Counted from the first letter of the stretch, positions 8,669-18,132 are shown. The stretch is DNA of 64,000 bases from Verrucomicrobiia bacterium (GCA_011525685.1 WYBW01000020.1:62001-126000); one strand, 5' to 3'. Program-made: numbers and translations. Notes: a model not told the origin generated them from the sequence alone.

Positions 8669-9565
8669 ATGAAAACGAAACCAAATTCTCAACTGACCAT
8701 CGGCCTGCTGATCCCGGTGTTGTGCGCCGCGGTGCTGCTGACCGGCTGCGGTCGCAAGGCAACGGGCGGCACCACGGCCATCCAGAACATCGGCTCCGAC
8801 ACGATGGTGAATCTTGCCCAGGCGTGGGCGGAGGCGTATCGCAGCGTCAATCCCGCTGTCTCGGTGGAGGTCAGCGGCGGCGGCTCCGGCATCGGAGTGG
8901 CTGCGTTGCTCAACGGCACGGCGGACATCGTAAACAGCTCGCGCCACCTCGAGCCGGACGAACTCGCCCGGGCCAGAGCGAGATACGGTTCGGAGCCGCG
9001 CGAGTTCAAGGTCGCTTACGACGCCCTGGCCATTTACGTGCATCCCAGCAATCCCATCAATGAAATCTCGGTCGAGGAACTCAGCGCGATTTATCGCGAA
9101 GGCGGTTCGATCAACAAATGGTCCGACCTGGGCGTGACGCTGCCGGGCCGGCATGATGAGATCATCCGCGTCAGTCGCCAGAACAACTCGGGCACCTATC
9201 ATTACTTCCGCGAAGCCGTGGTCGGCGCGAAGGCCGACTTCAAACCCGGCTCCCGCGATTTGAACGGCTCGAAGGACGTGGTCGCTCTGGTCGAAGGGAC
9301 CCCCAGCGCCATCGGTTACAGTGGCATCGGCTACCGCACCGACAAGGTGAAGGTGCTGAAAATTTCCCGCAAGAAAGGCGAACCGGGCGTCGAACCGAGC
9401 GTGGCGACAACCCTCGACAAGACCTACCCGATTGCACGCCCGATGTTTTTCTACACTCCACCGGACGCTCCCGCGCACGTCACGGAGTACATCAACTGGG
9501 TCTTGAGCCCGGCGGGACAGGCCATTGTCACCGACAAGGGCTACATTCCGCTGGAGGCCAAGTGA
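8669..9565 (+). CDS. pstS: Phosphate ABC transporter substrate-binding lipoprotein
   Basis: Periplasmic phosphate receptor of 298 residues. It has a lipoprotein signal with lipobox LLTGC (Cys27) and typical PstS-family phosphate-contact loops: GSDTM near the N-terminus, SGGGSGIGVAAL, and SRQNNSGTYHYFRE. Type II periplasmic binding fold. The gene begins 18 bases after phoU and is followed by pstC after a short gap, all on one strand. It delivers phosphate to PstC/PstA. Confidence 0.95.
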   Translation: MKTKPNSQLTIGLLIPVLCAAVLLTGCGRKATGGTTAIQNIGSDTMVNLAQAWAEAYRSVNPAVSVEVSGGGSGIGVAALLNGTADIVNSSRHLEPDELARARARYGSEPREFKVAYDALAIYVHPSNPINEISVEELSAIYREGGSINKWSDLGVTLPGRHDEIIRVSRQNNSGTYHYFREAVVGAKADFKPGSRDLNGSKDVVALVEGTPSAIGYSGIGYRTDKVKVLKISRKKGEPGVEPSVATTLDKTYPIARPMFFYTPPDAPAHVTEYINWVLSPAGQAIVTDKGYIPLEAK

Positions 9566-9632
9566 TGCGCATGCGTCCACGGCCTGTCGCCAGTCCACGG
9601 GCTGCCCAGCGTTTTGCGGTACCGAATCCAGC

Positions 9633-10571
9633 ATGATTTCCCGACGCCGCCGTTACGAAATCCTGTCCGAACGCAGCATTGAGACGCTGATCTACCTTTG
9701 CGGCATCAGCGCCATCATTTTTGTCTTTGGGATTTGCTTCTTCGTGTTCCGCGAGGGGCTTCCGCTGGTTTTCAAGGAGGACACCAACTTCAGCCTGGGC
9801 AAGTTCTTCTTCAGCACCGAATGGTTTCCCACTTCGATGGCCAACAAACGTTACGGCGCGCTGGCCTTGATCGTCGGCACGCTGACCGTCACGATTCTGG
9901 CGATGGTCATCGCAGTCCCCTTCGCGCTGGGCGCGACAGTCTTCCTGTCAGAATTCTGCGGAGGCAAGTTCCGGGAAACGCTCAAAATTGTCATCGAATT
10001 GCTGGCCGCCATTCCCAGCATCGTGTGGGGTTTCATCGGGTTGACGGTGATCAATCCGCTGATCATCCAGGTCTTCCACGTGCCGGTGGGCCTGAACGCT
10101 CTCAACGGCGCGGTCATTCTCGCCCTCATGGCCATGCCCATCATGGTGTCCATCGGCGAGGACGCGCTCAAAGCCGTGCCGGACAGCTACCGGGAGGCGG
10201 CGCTGGCCTTGGGCGCCACGCGCTGGCAAATGGTGTTCCGCGTGCTGCTGCCCGCCGCCAAGAACGGTCTGCTGGCTGCTGTGCTCCTGGGCGTGGGCCG
10301 CGCCGTCGGCGAGACCATGGGCGTGCTCATGGCCACGGGCCACGCCGTCAACATTCCCTTTTTTCGCGACGACGGCAGCTTCAACTGGGGCTGGATGTTC
10401 GAGAGCGTCCGCACGCTGACCGCCACCATCGCCGCCGAACTGGGGGAAACCAGCCAGGGCAGTGATCATTACCGCGTGTTGTTCCTCATCGGCGTCCTCC
10501 TCCTGAGCATCACCTTTGTCATCAACCTGACCGCCGACCTGGTGGTCAAAGGCATCCGCAAGCAGAAGTGA
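9633..10571 (+). CDS. pstC: Phosphate ABC transporter permease PstC
   Basis: Inner-membrane permease of 312 residues. The ATG at 9633 fits the family; an upstream in-frame start at 9525 would overlap pstS. It shows an N-terminal transmembrane helix (LIYLCGISAIIFVFG), about six helices in total, and the binding-protein-dependent permease loop (YREAALALGATRWQMVFRVLLP) that contacts the ATPase. The GRAVGETMGVLMATGHA stretch is characteristic of PstC. Its stop overlaps the pstA start by four bases. Confidence 0.94.
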   Translation: MISRRRRYEILSERSIETLIYLCGISAIIFVFGICFFVFREGLPLVFKEDTNFSLGKFFFSTEWFPTSMANKRYGALALIVGTLTVTILAMVIAVPFALGATVFLSEFCGGKFRETLKIVIELLAAIPSIVWGFIGLTVINPLIIQVFHVPVGLNALNGAVILALMAMPIMVSIGEDALKAVPDSYREAALALGATRWQMVFRVLLPAAKNGLLAAVLLGVGRAVGETMGVLMATGHAVNIPFFRDDGSFNWGWMFESVRTLTATIAAELGETSQGSDHYRVLFLIGVLLLSITFVINLTADLVVKGIRKQK

Positions 10572-11491
10572 ACTCCACTCCCTCCAGCCCCGCCACATCA
10601 CCCGCGCCGTTCGTCAGCAATCCGCGCGTCCGCCGCAAGCTCCGGCAGGAACGGATCGCCCAGGCCGTCTTCGCAACGATGGTCGTGCTGATGCTGTTGC
10701 CGTTGCTGGGAATCCTGGTGTATCTGGTGGTGCGCGGCGCGCCGTTGATCTCCTGGGAGTTTCTCACCACCAATCCCAGCAAGGGCATGACCGCGGGCGG
10801 CATCTGGAGCGCGCTGCTGGGCACCGTCTGGCTGGTCGTCGTCTCGCTCGCCTTCAGCGCGCCCATCGGAGTGCTGGCGGCGGTCTATCTGAACGAGTAC
10901 GCCAAGGACAACTGGTTTACGCGGGTGGTGAACCTGGCCGTGGTGAATCTGGCGGGCGTGCCCAGCATCGTTCATGCGTTGTTTGGCCTCGGGGCCTTCG
11001 TTTTGTTCTTCGGCATGGGACGCAGCATTCTGGCCGCCTCGCTCACCTTGGCCGTCATGACGATGCCAGTGGTCATCACCGCCACCCGCGAGGCGCTGGG
11101 CGCCGTGCCGATGAGCTTCCGCGAAGCCTGCTGGAACGTGGGCGCCACGCGATGGCAAACCATCCGCCGCATCGTGCTGCCGAACGCCGTCAGCGGCATC
11201 CTCACCGGCGTGATTCTGGAGATCAGCCGCAAGGCCGGGGAAACCGTGCCCATCATGTTCACCGGCGCGGTGTTCTTCCGCGCCATCCCGGAAGGCGACC
11301 TCTTTGCGTATCGGCTCACCGACCAATGCATGGCGCTCTCCATGCATCTCTATACCGTCACCACCCAGGTCACCGGCGCGCCCGCGGCGCTGCCGTTTGC
11401 CGTCGCCACCGTCCTGATCCTGGCCATCATTCTCATCAACGCCACGTCCATCGCCATCCGGGCGTGGTTGCGCAGCCACCGGAAGTGGTGA
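10568..11491 (+). CDS. pstA: Phosphate ABC transporter permease PstA
   Basis: Second inner-membrane permease, 307 residues, starting at a GTG that overlaps the pstC stop (GTGA), which implies translational coupling. It has six or so hydrophobic helices (TMVVLMLLPLLGILVYLVV first) and the coupling loop SFREACWNVGATRWQTIRRI. The conserved SRKAGETVPIMFTGAVF region follows and is typical of PstA. It forms the channel with PstC. Confidence 0.94.
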   Translation: MNSTPSSPATSPAPFVSNPRVRRKLRQERIAQAVFATMVVLMLLPLLGILVYLVVRGAPLISWEFLTTNPSKGMTAGGIWSALLGTVWLVVVSLAFSAPIGVLAAVYLNEYAKDNWFTRVVNLAVVNLAGVPSIVHALFGLGAFVLFFGMGRSILAASLTLAVMTMPVVITATREALGAVPMSFREACWNVGATRWQTIRRIVLPNAVSGILTGVILEISRKAGETVPIMFTGAVFFRAIPEGDLFAYRLTDQCMALSMHLYTVTTQVTGAPAALPFAVATVLILAIILINATSIAIRAWLRSHRKW

Positions 11492-11493
11492 CC

Positions 11494-12258
11494 ATGCACG
11501 ACTCGCCGCCCAAGATCAAAGTGGAGCAATTCTCCTCGTGGTACGGGGACAAACCCGTCCACAAGGAAATTTCCTTTCACGTCCGCGCCAACGAGGTGCT
11601 CGGCATCATCGGCCCGGCGCAGAGCGGCAAGACCACCCTGTTGCGGGCCATCAATCGTACTCTCGAACTGACCGCGGGCGCCCGCAGCACCGGCACGATT
11701 CAGGTGGATGGAGAGGACGTCCGCTGGGTCGCCAATGTGTATGAATTGCGCCGCAAAATCGGCATGGTCGCCCCGCTGCCCGTCGGCCTGCCTCTGACCA
11801 TATACGACAACGTGGCCTTCGCGCCGCGCTGCGCGGGGTTGTCGCGCAAGAGCGACCTCGACGCCCTGGTGGAAAAGTGTCTGCGGCAAGCGGCGCTCTG
11901 GGACGAGGTCAAGGACCGCTTGGACAGTCTGGGCACGAAACTCTCCGGCGGCCAGCAACAGCGGCTCACCATCGCGCGGGCCCTGTCCCACCAGCCGGAG
12001 ATCCTTTGCCTCGATGAGTTTTCCATCGCCATTGATCCGGTGACCACCATGCGGATCGAGGAGGTGCTGAAGGAACTGCGCAAGGACATCACCATCATTC
12101 TGGTCACCAACCTGACGCAACAGGCGCGCCGCCTGGCCGATCGCACGATGTTCCTTTGGAACGGGGAGATCATTCAATTGGACCGGAGCGAGGTGATCTT
12201 CTCGGAGAACCCAGGCAACCAGAAGACTTACGACTACGTCCACGGAATTTTCGGATGA
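11494..12258 (+). CDS. pstB1: Phosphate ABC transporter ATPase PstB1 (switch histidine lost)
   Basis: ATP-binding subunit of 254 residues, ATG three bases after pstA. Walker A is GPAQSGKTT, the signature LSGGQQQR is intact, and Walker B keeps the catalytic acid (CLDEF, Asp174-Glu175), though the family's Pro after Glu is Phe and the D-loop reads SIAIDP instead of SALDP. The switch-loop His, usually VTHN, is Asn206 (LVTNLTQQ). It overlaps pstB2 by ATGA. Together with the altered signature of PstB2 this points to a heterodimeric ATPase with one degenerate site, described under the findings. Confidence 0.92.
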   Translation: MHDSPPKIKVEQFSSWYGDKPVHKEISFHVRANEVLGIIGPAQSGKTTLLRAINRTLELTAGARSTGTIQVDGEDVRWVANVYELRRKIGMVAPLPVGLPLTIYDNVAFAPRCAGLSRKSDLDALVEKCLRQAALWDEVKDRLDSLGTKLSGGQQQRLTIARALSHQPEILCLDEFSIAIDPVTTMRIEEVLKELRKDITIILVTNLTQQARRLADRTMFLWNGEIIQLDRSEVIFSENPGNQKTYDYVHGIFG

Positions 12259-13025
12259 ACGAGCGCGATAACAGCATCACCACCCGCGACCTTTGCCTCT
12301 GGTACGGGAAGTTCCAGGCGCTCATCAACGTCACCATCAACATCCGCCACGGCCTGATCACCTCGCTCATCGGCCCGAGCGGTTGCGGCAAGACCACGCT
12401 CCTGCGCTGCTTCAATCGCATCAACGAACGCTACGGTTACGTCACCACCACGGGCGAAATCAAGCTGCTCAACAAGAACATCTACGACCCGGATGTCTCG
12501 CTGATCGAATTGCGCAAATCCGTGGGCATGGTGTTTCAACGGCCCAACCCGCTGCCCATTTCCGTTTACGAAAACGTCGTGTTCGGCCTGCGCATCCACA
12601 GCGACCGCAAACCCGCACGGAGCGAACTGGATGACGCCGTGGAAAAGGCCCTCACCGAAGTGGGATTGTGGAATGATCTGCGCGACCGGCTCGACACCAA
12701 AGCCACCAACCTGCAACTCGAACAACAACAGAAGCTCTGCATCGCCCGCCTGCTGCCGCTCAAGCCGGAAATCATCTTGATGGACGAACCATGTTCGGCG
12801 CTCGACGTCGAGGCGACGCGCGCCATCGAGGAATTGATGTTGAGCCTCAAGGGCCGCTACTCGATTGTCATCGTCACCCACAACATGGCCCAGGCCCGCC
12901 GCGCCAGCGACGAGTGCATCTTCATGCTGCTGGGCGAGATCATCGAGCACGCGCGGACGGCGGACCTGTTCCTGAATCCAAAGAATCCCAAGACGGCGGA
13001 ATACATCGAAGGCCGGTACGGATGA
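12255..13025 (+). CDS. pstB2: Phosphate ABC transporter ATPase PstB2 (signature motif lost)
   Basis: Second ATP-binding subunit, 256 residues, closest in overall pattern to classical PstB (NRINERYG, MVFQRPNPLPISVYENV, C-terminal EYIEGRYG). Walker A GPSGCGKTT, Walker B ILMDEPCSALD and switch His (IVIVTHNM) are all intact. The ABC signature, normally LSGGQQQR, is LQLEQQQK at residues 153-160, so both signature glycines are missing. It starts within the pstB1 stop codon (ATGA) and ends the operon; the next gene converges 22 bases later. Confidence 0.93.
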   Translation: MNERDNSITTRDLCLWYGKFQALINVTINIRHGLITSLIGPSGCGKTTLLRCFNRINERYGYVTTTGEIKLLNKNIYDPDVSLIELRKSVGMVFQRPNPLPISVYENVVFGLRIHSDRKPARSELDDAVEKALTEVGLWNDLRDRLDTKATNLQLEQQQKLCIARLLPLKPEIILMDEPCSALDVEATRAIEELMLSLKGRYSIVIVTHNMAQARRASDECIFMLLGEIIEHARTADLFLNPKNPKTAEYIEGRYG

Positions 13026-13047
13026 TCCACGAACAGACGCCGTGCCA

Positions 13048-14514
13048 CTATTGGGCTGGCGCGAGGCCCACTTCCTCAATCTCCAGCTTGTAGGAATATT
13101 GATCGAAATAAATGTTCTGCCCGCCCGATTCGAGTTCGCCGCGTTGGAAGTCCACGTCGTCCGAGCGGAAGGACTTTTTCGGCGGCTTCAGTTCCTGGTT
13201 GTGATCGCTGTTGGCCGCCATGCGGTAATAATCCAGTCCGCCGAAATAAAAGTCCCTGACCTCGCGCCTCCGCTCTGGCGTGAGCGTGACGGCGTATTGC
13301 ATCGCCCAGATGCCCTTGTAGTTGTCCACCGGAATCCAGCCGTAAGGTTCGAGGTAAATCTCGCACCAGTCGTGTATCGTCTTGGCACCGGGGAAGGTGT
13401 TCCAGCCGGATTGCCAGCGCGCCGGGATGCCGTTGAGCCGGCACAGCGTGATGAACAACAACGCCTCCTGCCCGCAATCCCCGTAGCCCTTCGCCCGGCA
13501 ATACTCGCTGATGTTGCGGATCGTCGAGTACTCAATCGCGTAACTGTATTTGATGTTCTCGGCAATCCAGTCGTGGAACTTTTTCGCCATCCGGGCCGGA
13601 TTGGTTTCGCCCCCGGCAATTTGCTCCGACAACGCGCGCATCTCCGGCGTGAAAACCACATGCGGCGCTTCGTTCAGGAAGGGTTTCAACGCGGGGTCGC
13701 TGGTGTTCACCGGCTTGACCCGGTCCGGCTTCACGTCGAACCACACGCCGTGCATGGTGTATTCGTACTCGATCTCGAACACCGTCGGCTCGTCGGCGAC
13801 CGCGCGTTGCTCCAGATACAGAGCGCGAAGCGGACTCTTCTCGTCGTCCATCTGTTTCGGCTCGGAGGAAGTTCGAAGCAGTTTGAAATCCGTCTGGAAT
13901 GGATAGCTGCGGGGAATGGGCAGCCAGGCACGAATGACTTCGCCCGCCGGCGCCGCGCCCGGTTTGGCGGCGACTGTCATCACGGCGCGAAAGCGTTTGG
14001 GTAGCACGTAGGGTCTTTTCTCCGCCAGAGCGGCCTGCCTGATCGCGGTGCAGGTTTGCCACACCATGCGATCATGCCGTGTCGTGTCCTTGGGCGGCAG
14101 ACGGCGAGGGTTCAATTCCGGATGACGGAAAAACAAGTTGCTCACACTCGAACTCATGAAGCGCCGTTCACCGTCAATCGTGCGTTCATCGAACCGGCCC
14201 TCCGCCAGCCATTGCTCGAATTCCTCCTCCGCCAAATCCCTCACCGCCTTCTTGAGCGCGTTGAACAGACCCTGCTTCGTGTAGGGATAATCCTTCTTGA
14301 TCCGCTCCAGGCGATCGGCTTCAAAGGCGAGGCGCTGGCGCTGCCCCGCCGACCACGACCGGTCCGTCAGCGCGGTGGCGAGCGTTCGCGCGGCTTCTTG
14401 AAACTGGCCTTCCAGTTCCAACCGGCTCGCTTCACGAACGACATCTTCCATCGTGGCACCGGCTGCGCAAACGCTGACGCCAAGCCACAAGCTCAACCAC
14501 CAAGTCAGTCTCAT
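13048..14514 (-). CDS. Secreted transglutaminase-like domain protein
   Basis: Exported protein of 488 residues with signal peptide MRLTWWLSLWLGVSVCAAGA. A helical N-terminal region (20-170) leads to a beta-rich part and then a transglutaminase-like core with a complete Cys-His-Asp triad: Cys347 in GYGDCGQEALLF, His381 in TIHDWCEIYLEP and Asp397 in GWIPVD. Such bacterial proteins act as proteases, amidases or cross-linkers; the substrate is unknown. Convergent with the pst operon and probably unrelated to it. Confidence 0.88.
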   Translation of the reverse strand: MRLTWWLSLWLGVSVCAAGATMEDVVREASRLELEGQFQEAARTLATALTDRSWSAGQRQRLAFEADRLERIKKDYPYTKQGLFNALKKAVRDLAEEEFEQWLAEGRFDERTIDGERRFMSSSVSNLFFRHPELNPRRLPPKDTTRHDRMVWQTCTAIRQAALAEKRPYVLPKRFRAVMTVAAKPGAAPAGEVIRAWLPIPRSYPFQTDFKLLRTSSEPKQMDDEKSPLRALYLEQRAVADEPTVFEIEYEYTMHGVWFDVKPDRVKPVNTSDPALKPFLNEAPHVVFTPEMRALSEQIAGGETNPARMAKKFHDWIAENIKYSYAIEYSTIRNISEYCRAKGYGDCGQEALLFITLCRLNGIPARWQSGWNTFPGAKTIHDWCEIYLEPYGWIPVDNYKGIWAMQYAVTLTPERRREVRDFYFGGLDYYRMAANSDHNQELKPPKKSFRSDDVDFQRGELESGGQNIYFDQYSYKLEIEEVGLAPAQ

Positions 14515-14780
14515 ACCCGAGCATAGTGCCGCCGGCTGTGCTCGTAATCAACCCACGATCCGGGCGCAGCCGCGCAGTCCGAATCGGTCGTCCACAGGCG
14601 CAGTTGGATGTGTCGCTTGCTGGGACTGCTGGTAATTCTCGCGGTGCGGGAACTCCGGCCCGATGTCAGCGGGCGGAACGGATGGTTGAGGGTTCCGGAT
14701 CGTCGCCAGCCCGCCCACCCAGCGAATTGTTCCGCCCGCGGCTTGATACCCCTCCGACCATTTCGTATCGTTCGTGGCGG

Positions 14781-15998
14781 GTGAGTTATACCCGTCACTA
14801 CCTGGAATCCGAAAGCGCCGCCCAAGGCATCGAGGTCAGCGTGCTGGTCAATTGCCTGGTGCAGGATGCCATCCGGCTAGGGGCGAGTGATTTGCACATC
14901 GAGCCTTGGGAGAATTCCATCGCCGTCCGCGCCCGCGTCAACGGCGTTCTGACCGAAGTGGCGCACCTGCCGCTCGAGGTGTTGGAGAAAATTTCGATGC
15001 GCTTCAAGGTGCTCGCCAACCTGGTCACTTATCAAACGGGACTGCCGCAGGACGGCGCGGCCCTGGGTGGCCCGGAGCTGGACAACGTCCAGTTGCGCAT
15101 CTCCATTTTTCCCACGACCCGCGGCGAAAAAATCGTGGTCCGGTTGTTCGATCCGCGGGACCGGCGGTTTGATTTGAATTCACTCGGGTTCGATGAGGCC
15201 ACGTTGAACGGCCTGTTGCGACTGCTCAAACGCACCAGCGGCCTGATCCTGTTCACCGGCCCCACCGGTTCGGGCAAGACCAGCACGATGTACTCGTCGC
15301 TGTGCCACCTGATGCAGCGCGACGGCACGAGCATCAGCCTCAGCACCGTCGAGGATCCGGTGGAATTCAACCTGCCGATGGTGAGCCAGACGCAGATCAA
15401 TCCCGCGCAGGATTTCACCTACGCCAAGGCGCTGCGGAGTCTGATGCGGCAGGACCCGCAGGTGGTCATGGTTGGCGAGATTCGCGACCCGGAAACCGCC
15501 GCCATCGCCGTGCAGGCCGGCCTGACCGGGCATCTGGTGATCAGCACCATCCACTCGGGGGTTTCGGCAGGCGCGTTCACCCGGCTCATCAACATGGACA
15601 TCGAACCGTTCATGCTGGCGTCGAGCGTGCTGGGCGTGCTCGGGCTGCGCCTGGTGCGCCGCAACTGTGAGCATTGCCTCGAACCCTATGAACCGGAACC
15701 AAGTCAATTGAAGGTCGTGCCGGACTCCTGCCTGCCGGAGGCGCAGTTTCGTCGTGGCCGCGGCTGTGAGCGCTGCAACCAAACCGGATTTTCCGGACGA
15801 TTGCCGGTGACCGAACTGCTCGTGGTCAGCGAGCCGTTCCGGGAAGCTGTCCTCAAGAAAATGCCCACCTCCGCGCTCGAGGAAATCGCCATCCAACAAG
15901 GGATGCGCACCCTCTGGCAGAATGGACTCCACCGCGCGTTGACCGGACAGACCACGCTGGAAGAGACGGTGCGCGTGCTGGCCGCCGATATGTTGTAG
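14781..15998 (+). CDS. Compact type IV pilus/type II secretion ATPase (PilB/GspE-like)
   Basis: Secretion-type hexameric ATPase. The frame is open from ATG 14526, but recognisable sequence starts near GTG 14781, giving about 405 residues; the first 85 codons are low-complexity and may be untranslated. Visible motifs are DLHIEPW, Walker A GPTGSGKT (about residue 160), the Asp box ISLSTVEDPVEF, Walker B-like VVMVGEIRDPETA, His box LVISTIHS and a zinc-binding pair of Cys pairs (CEHC, CERC). The N-terminal MshEN domain of normal PilB/GspE proteins is missing, so it may partner with a separate protein. Pseudopilin genes occur at 25641 and 58911, but no assembly platform lies nearby. Confidence 0.88.
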   Translation: MSYTRHYLESESAAQGIEVSVLVNCLVQDAIRLGASDLHIEPWENSIAVRARVNGVLTEVAHLPLEVLEKISMRFKVLANLVTYQTGLPQDGAALGGPELDNVQLRISIFPTTRGEKIVVRLFDPRDRRFDLNSLGFDEATLNGLLRLLKRTSGLILFTGPTGSGKTSTMYSSLCHLMQRDGTSISLSTVEDPVEFNLPMVSQTQINPAQDFTYAKALRSLMRQDPQVVMVGEIRDPETAAIAVQAGLTGHLVISTIHSGVSAGAFTRLINMDIEPFMLASSVLGVLGLRLVRRNCEHCLEPYEPEPSQLKVVPDSCLPEAQFRRGRGCERCNQTGFSGRLPVTELLVVSEPFREAVLKKMPTSALEEIAIQQGMRTLWQNGLHRALTGQTTLEETVRVLAADML

Positions 15999-16122
15999 CC
16001 GAATCCCGGCCCTCACGGCTTCTCCAATCCACTTGCGCCGGGCGGCGCGGCCTGCCACGTTTTGCACGGATGGAACGCGCGACATTCGCCGCGCGTCGCT
16101 GGGATTGCACATTCAACTGGCC

Positions 16123-18132
16123 ATGCCACAGGAGCAGTTAAAAATCTTGCTGGTCGAGGACGACGAAGTGTTCGCGCGCGAACTGGGCGACATGCTCTCC
16201 TCGGCGAGTGAAATCGTCGGACAGGTCACCGCCGCGCCGTCGCTTGCCGCCGCCCTGGCCCATCTCGCGCGGGCCTCTTTCGACGTGGTCATCCTGGAGT
16301 TCTTCCTCAAGGACGGCGCGGGCCTGCCCAACATCGCCTTGTTGAAAGCCGCCGCGCCGCGCGCGTCGTTGATTGTGGTGGGCGCCCAGGATGACGAGGT
16401 CATCGCCGTGGAGGCTGTCCATGCGGGAGCGCAGGATTATCTGTTCCGGGGCGAGTTGACGCCGCGCTGGCTGCAGCGCTCGATTCGTTACGCGGTCGAG
16501 CGGCATCAGGCGGACCTCGCACTACAGGATGCTAAAGAGCAGTACCGAAGCATCTTCGACCACCTGGTCGAGGGCATTTTTCAAACCACGCCCGAGGGGC
16601 ATTACCTGATGGCCAACGCGGCGCTGGCGCGGATTTACGGCTACGATTCGCCGCAGGAATTGATGCAAAGCATCACCGACATCGCCGGCCGCCTTTACGC
16701 CCAACCGGGCCGGCGCGAGGAGTTCAAGCGGATCATGGATGAGCATGACACGATCACGGACTTCGAATCGCAAATCTATCGCAAAGACGGCAGCGTGATC
16801 TGGATCTCCGAGAACTGCCGCGCCATCCGCGACGCCGAAGGCCGGCTGCGGTATTACGAGGGCACGGTGGAAGACATCACGCAGCGACGGGAGGCGGAGG
16901 CCCGGTTGCGGGATTCCGAGGCGCTTTATCATTCGCTGGTCGAAACCCTGCCTCAGAACATTTTTCGCAAGGACCTTCAGGAGCGGTTCACCTTCGCCAA
17001 TCAGCAGTTCTGCAAGACGCTTGGCCGGGAACTCAAAGACATCGTGGGCAGGACGGATTTCGACTTCTTCCCCGAGGAAATGGCCGCGAAGTATCAGCGC
17101 GACGACCGCCGCGTGCTCGAAACCGGACGCCCGCTGGAAGCCGTCGAGGAACACCAGCCGCCGGGCGGCGGCAAGATTTACGTGCAAGTGGTCAAGACCC
17201 CCTTGCGCGGCGCCTACGGCCAGATCATCGGCCTGCAGGGCATCTTCTGGGACATCACCGCGCAGAAACTTGCCGAGGAACAAATCCGCAAGACCAACGC
17301 CGAACTGGCCCGCAGCCGGGAACAGTTGCGCGTGAAAAATCTCCAGATGGAGGACGACCTGAAGATGGCGCGGGAAATCCAGCTCACCATGCTGCCGCAG
17401 TCCTATCCCACGCTGCCCCGGGACGCCAAGCCGGAGGAGGCGGCGTTCCATTTCACGCATCGCTATCACCCCACCGGCACGGTGGGCGGCGATTTCTTCA
17501 GCGTCTCGGCCCTCTCGGACACGGAGGTGGCCGTATTCATCTGCGACGTGGCCGGACACGGGGTCCGCTCCGCCTTGGTCACCGCCATGATCCGGGCGCT
17601 GGTCGAGGAACTCAAACCCAGCGCGCACGATCCGGGAGAGTTCTTGACCAAACTCAACTCCGACCTCTGCGCCATCCTCAAGCACACCGGCACGCCCATG
17701 CTGACGACGGCGTTTTATCTGGTCGCGCGCGCCGACACCGGCGTCATGCGTTACGCCAACGCCGGCCACCCCAAACCGGTGCTCGTTCAGCGCAGCGCCG
17801 GCAAGGTGCGGTTGCTCGACAACGTCTCCAAGCGCAGCCAGCCCGCGCTGGGTCTCTTTGAAGCCATCCCCTTTCAAACCTCGGAAGTCACGCTGGCCGT
17901 GGGCGACCTGGTAATGCTCTACACCGACGGGCTGTATGAAGTTCATGCCCCTGATCAGGAGCTTTACACCCAGGAAATGCTCGTCACGAGCGTGCAAAAG
18001 CGCGCGCAAATGCCCGCAGCCCTGATGTTCGACGAACTGCTGCAGGAAGTCCGGGACTTTGCGGAGGACCATGAATTTCTGGATGACGTCTGCCTCGTGG
18101 GCATGGAATGGGCCGGACTCAAAGCGCGTTAA
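16123..18132 (+). CDS. REC-PAS-PAS-PP2C serine phosphatase (RsbU-like) with degenerate receiver
   Basis: Signalling phosphatase of 669 residues, ATG 16123. A receiver-like domain (5-125) is followed by two PAS domains (about 135-265 and 270-395, the second with the NIFRKDLQERFTFANQQFC type of start), a short coiled coil, and a SpoIIE/PP2C domain (about 450-665) with GGDFF, CDVAGHGV, NAGHPKP and DDVCLV metal-binding motifs. In the receiver the acidic EDDE is present, but the phosphoacceptor is Glu59 (VVILEFFLKDG) and the conserved Lys is Arg109 (DYLFRG). It probably dephosphorylates an anti-sigma-antagonist protein, none of which is nearby. The ATPase gene ends about 125 bases upstream. Confidence 0.92.
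   Translation: MPQEQLKILLVEDDEVFARELGDMLSSASEIVGQVTAAPSLAAALAHLARASFDVVILEFFLKDGAGLPNIALLKAAAPRASLIVVGAQDDEVIAVEAVHAGAQDYLFRGELTPRWLQRSIRYAVERHQADLALQDAKEQYRSIFDHLVEGIFQTTPEGHYLMANAALARIYGYDSPQELMQSITDIAGRLYAQPGRREEFKRIMDEHDTITDFESQIYRKDGSVIWISENCRAIRDAEGRLRYYEGTVEDITQRREAEARLRDSEALYHSLVETLPQNIFRKDLQERFTFANQQFCKTLGRELKDIVGRTDFDFFPEEMAAKYQRDDRRVLETGRPLEAVEEHQPPGGGKIYVQVVKTPLRGAYGQIIGLQGIFWDITAQKLAEEQIRKTNAELARSREQLRVKNLQMEDDLKMAREIQLTMLPQSYPTLPRDAKPEEAAFHFTHRYHPTGTVGGDFFSVSALSDTEVAVFICDVAGHGVRSALVTAMIRALVEELKPSAHDPGEFLTKLNSDLCAILKHTGTPMLTTAFYLVARADTGVMRYANAGHPKPVLVQRSAGKVRLLDNVSKRSQPALGLFEAIPFQTSEVTLAVGDLVMLYTDGLYEVHAPDQELYTQEMLVTSVQKRAQMPAALMFDELLQEVRDFAEDHEFLDDVCLVGMEWAGLKAR

Noticed and set aside
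7535-9634. A 699-codon open frame on the minus strand opposite phoU and pstS
   Set aside because: High GC content leaves long open frames opposite real genes; its translation has no recognisable motif, while the plus strand encodes clear PhoU and PstS.
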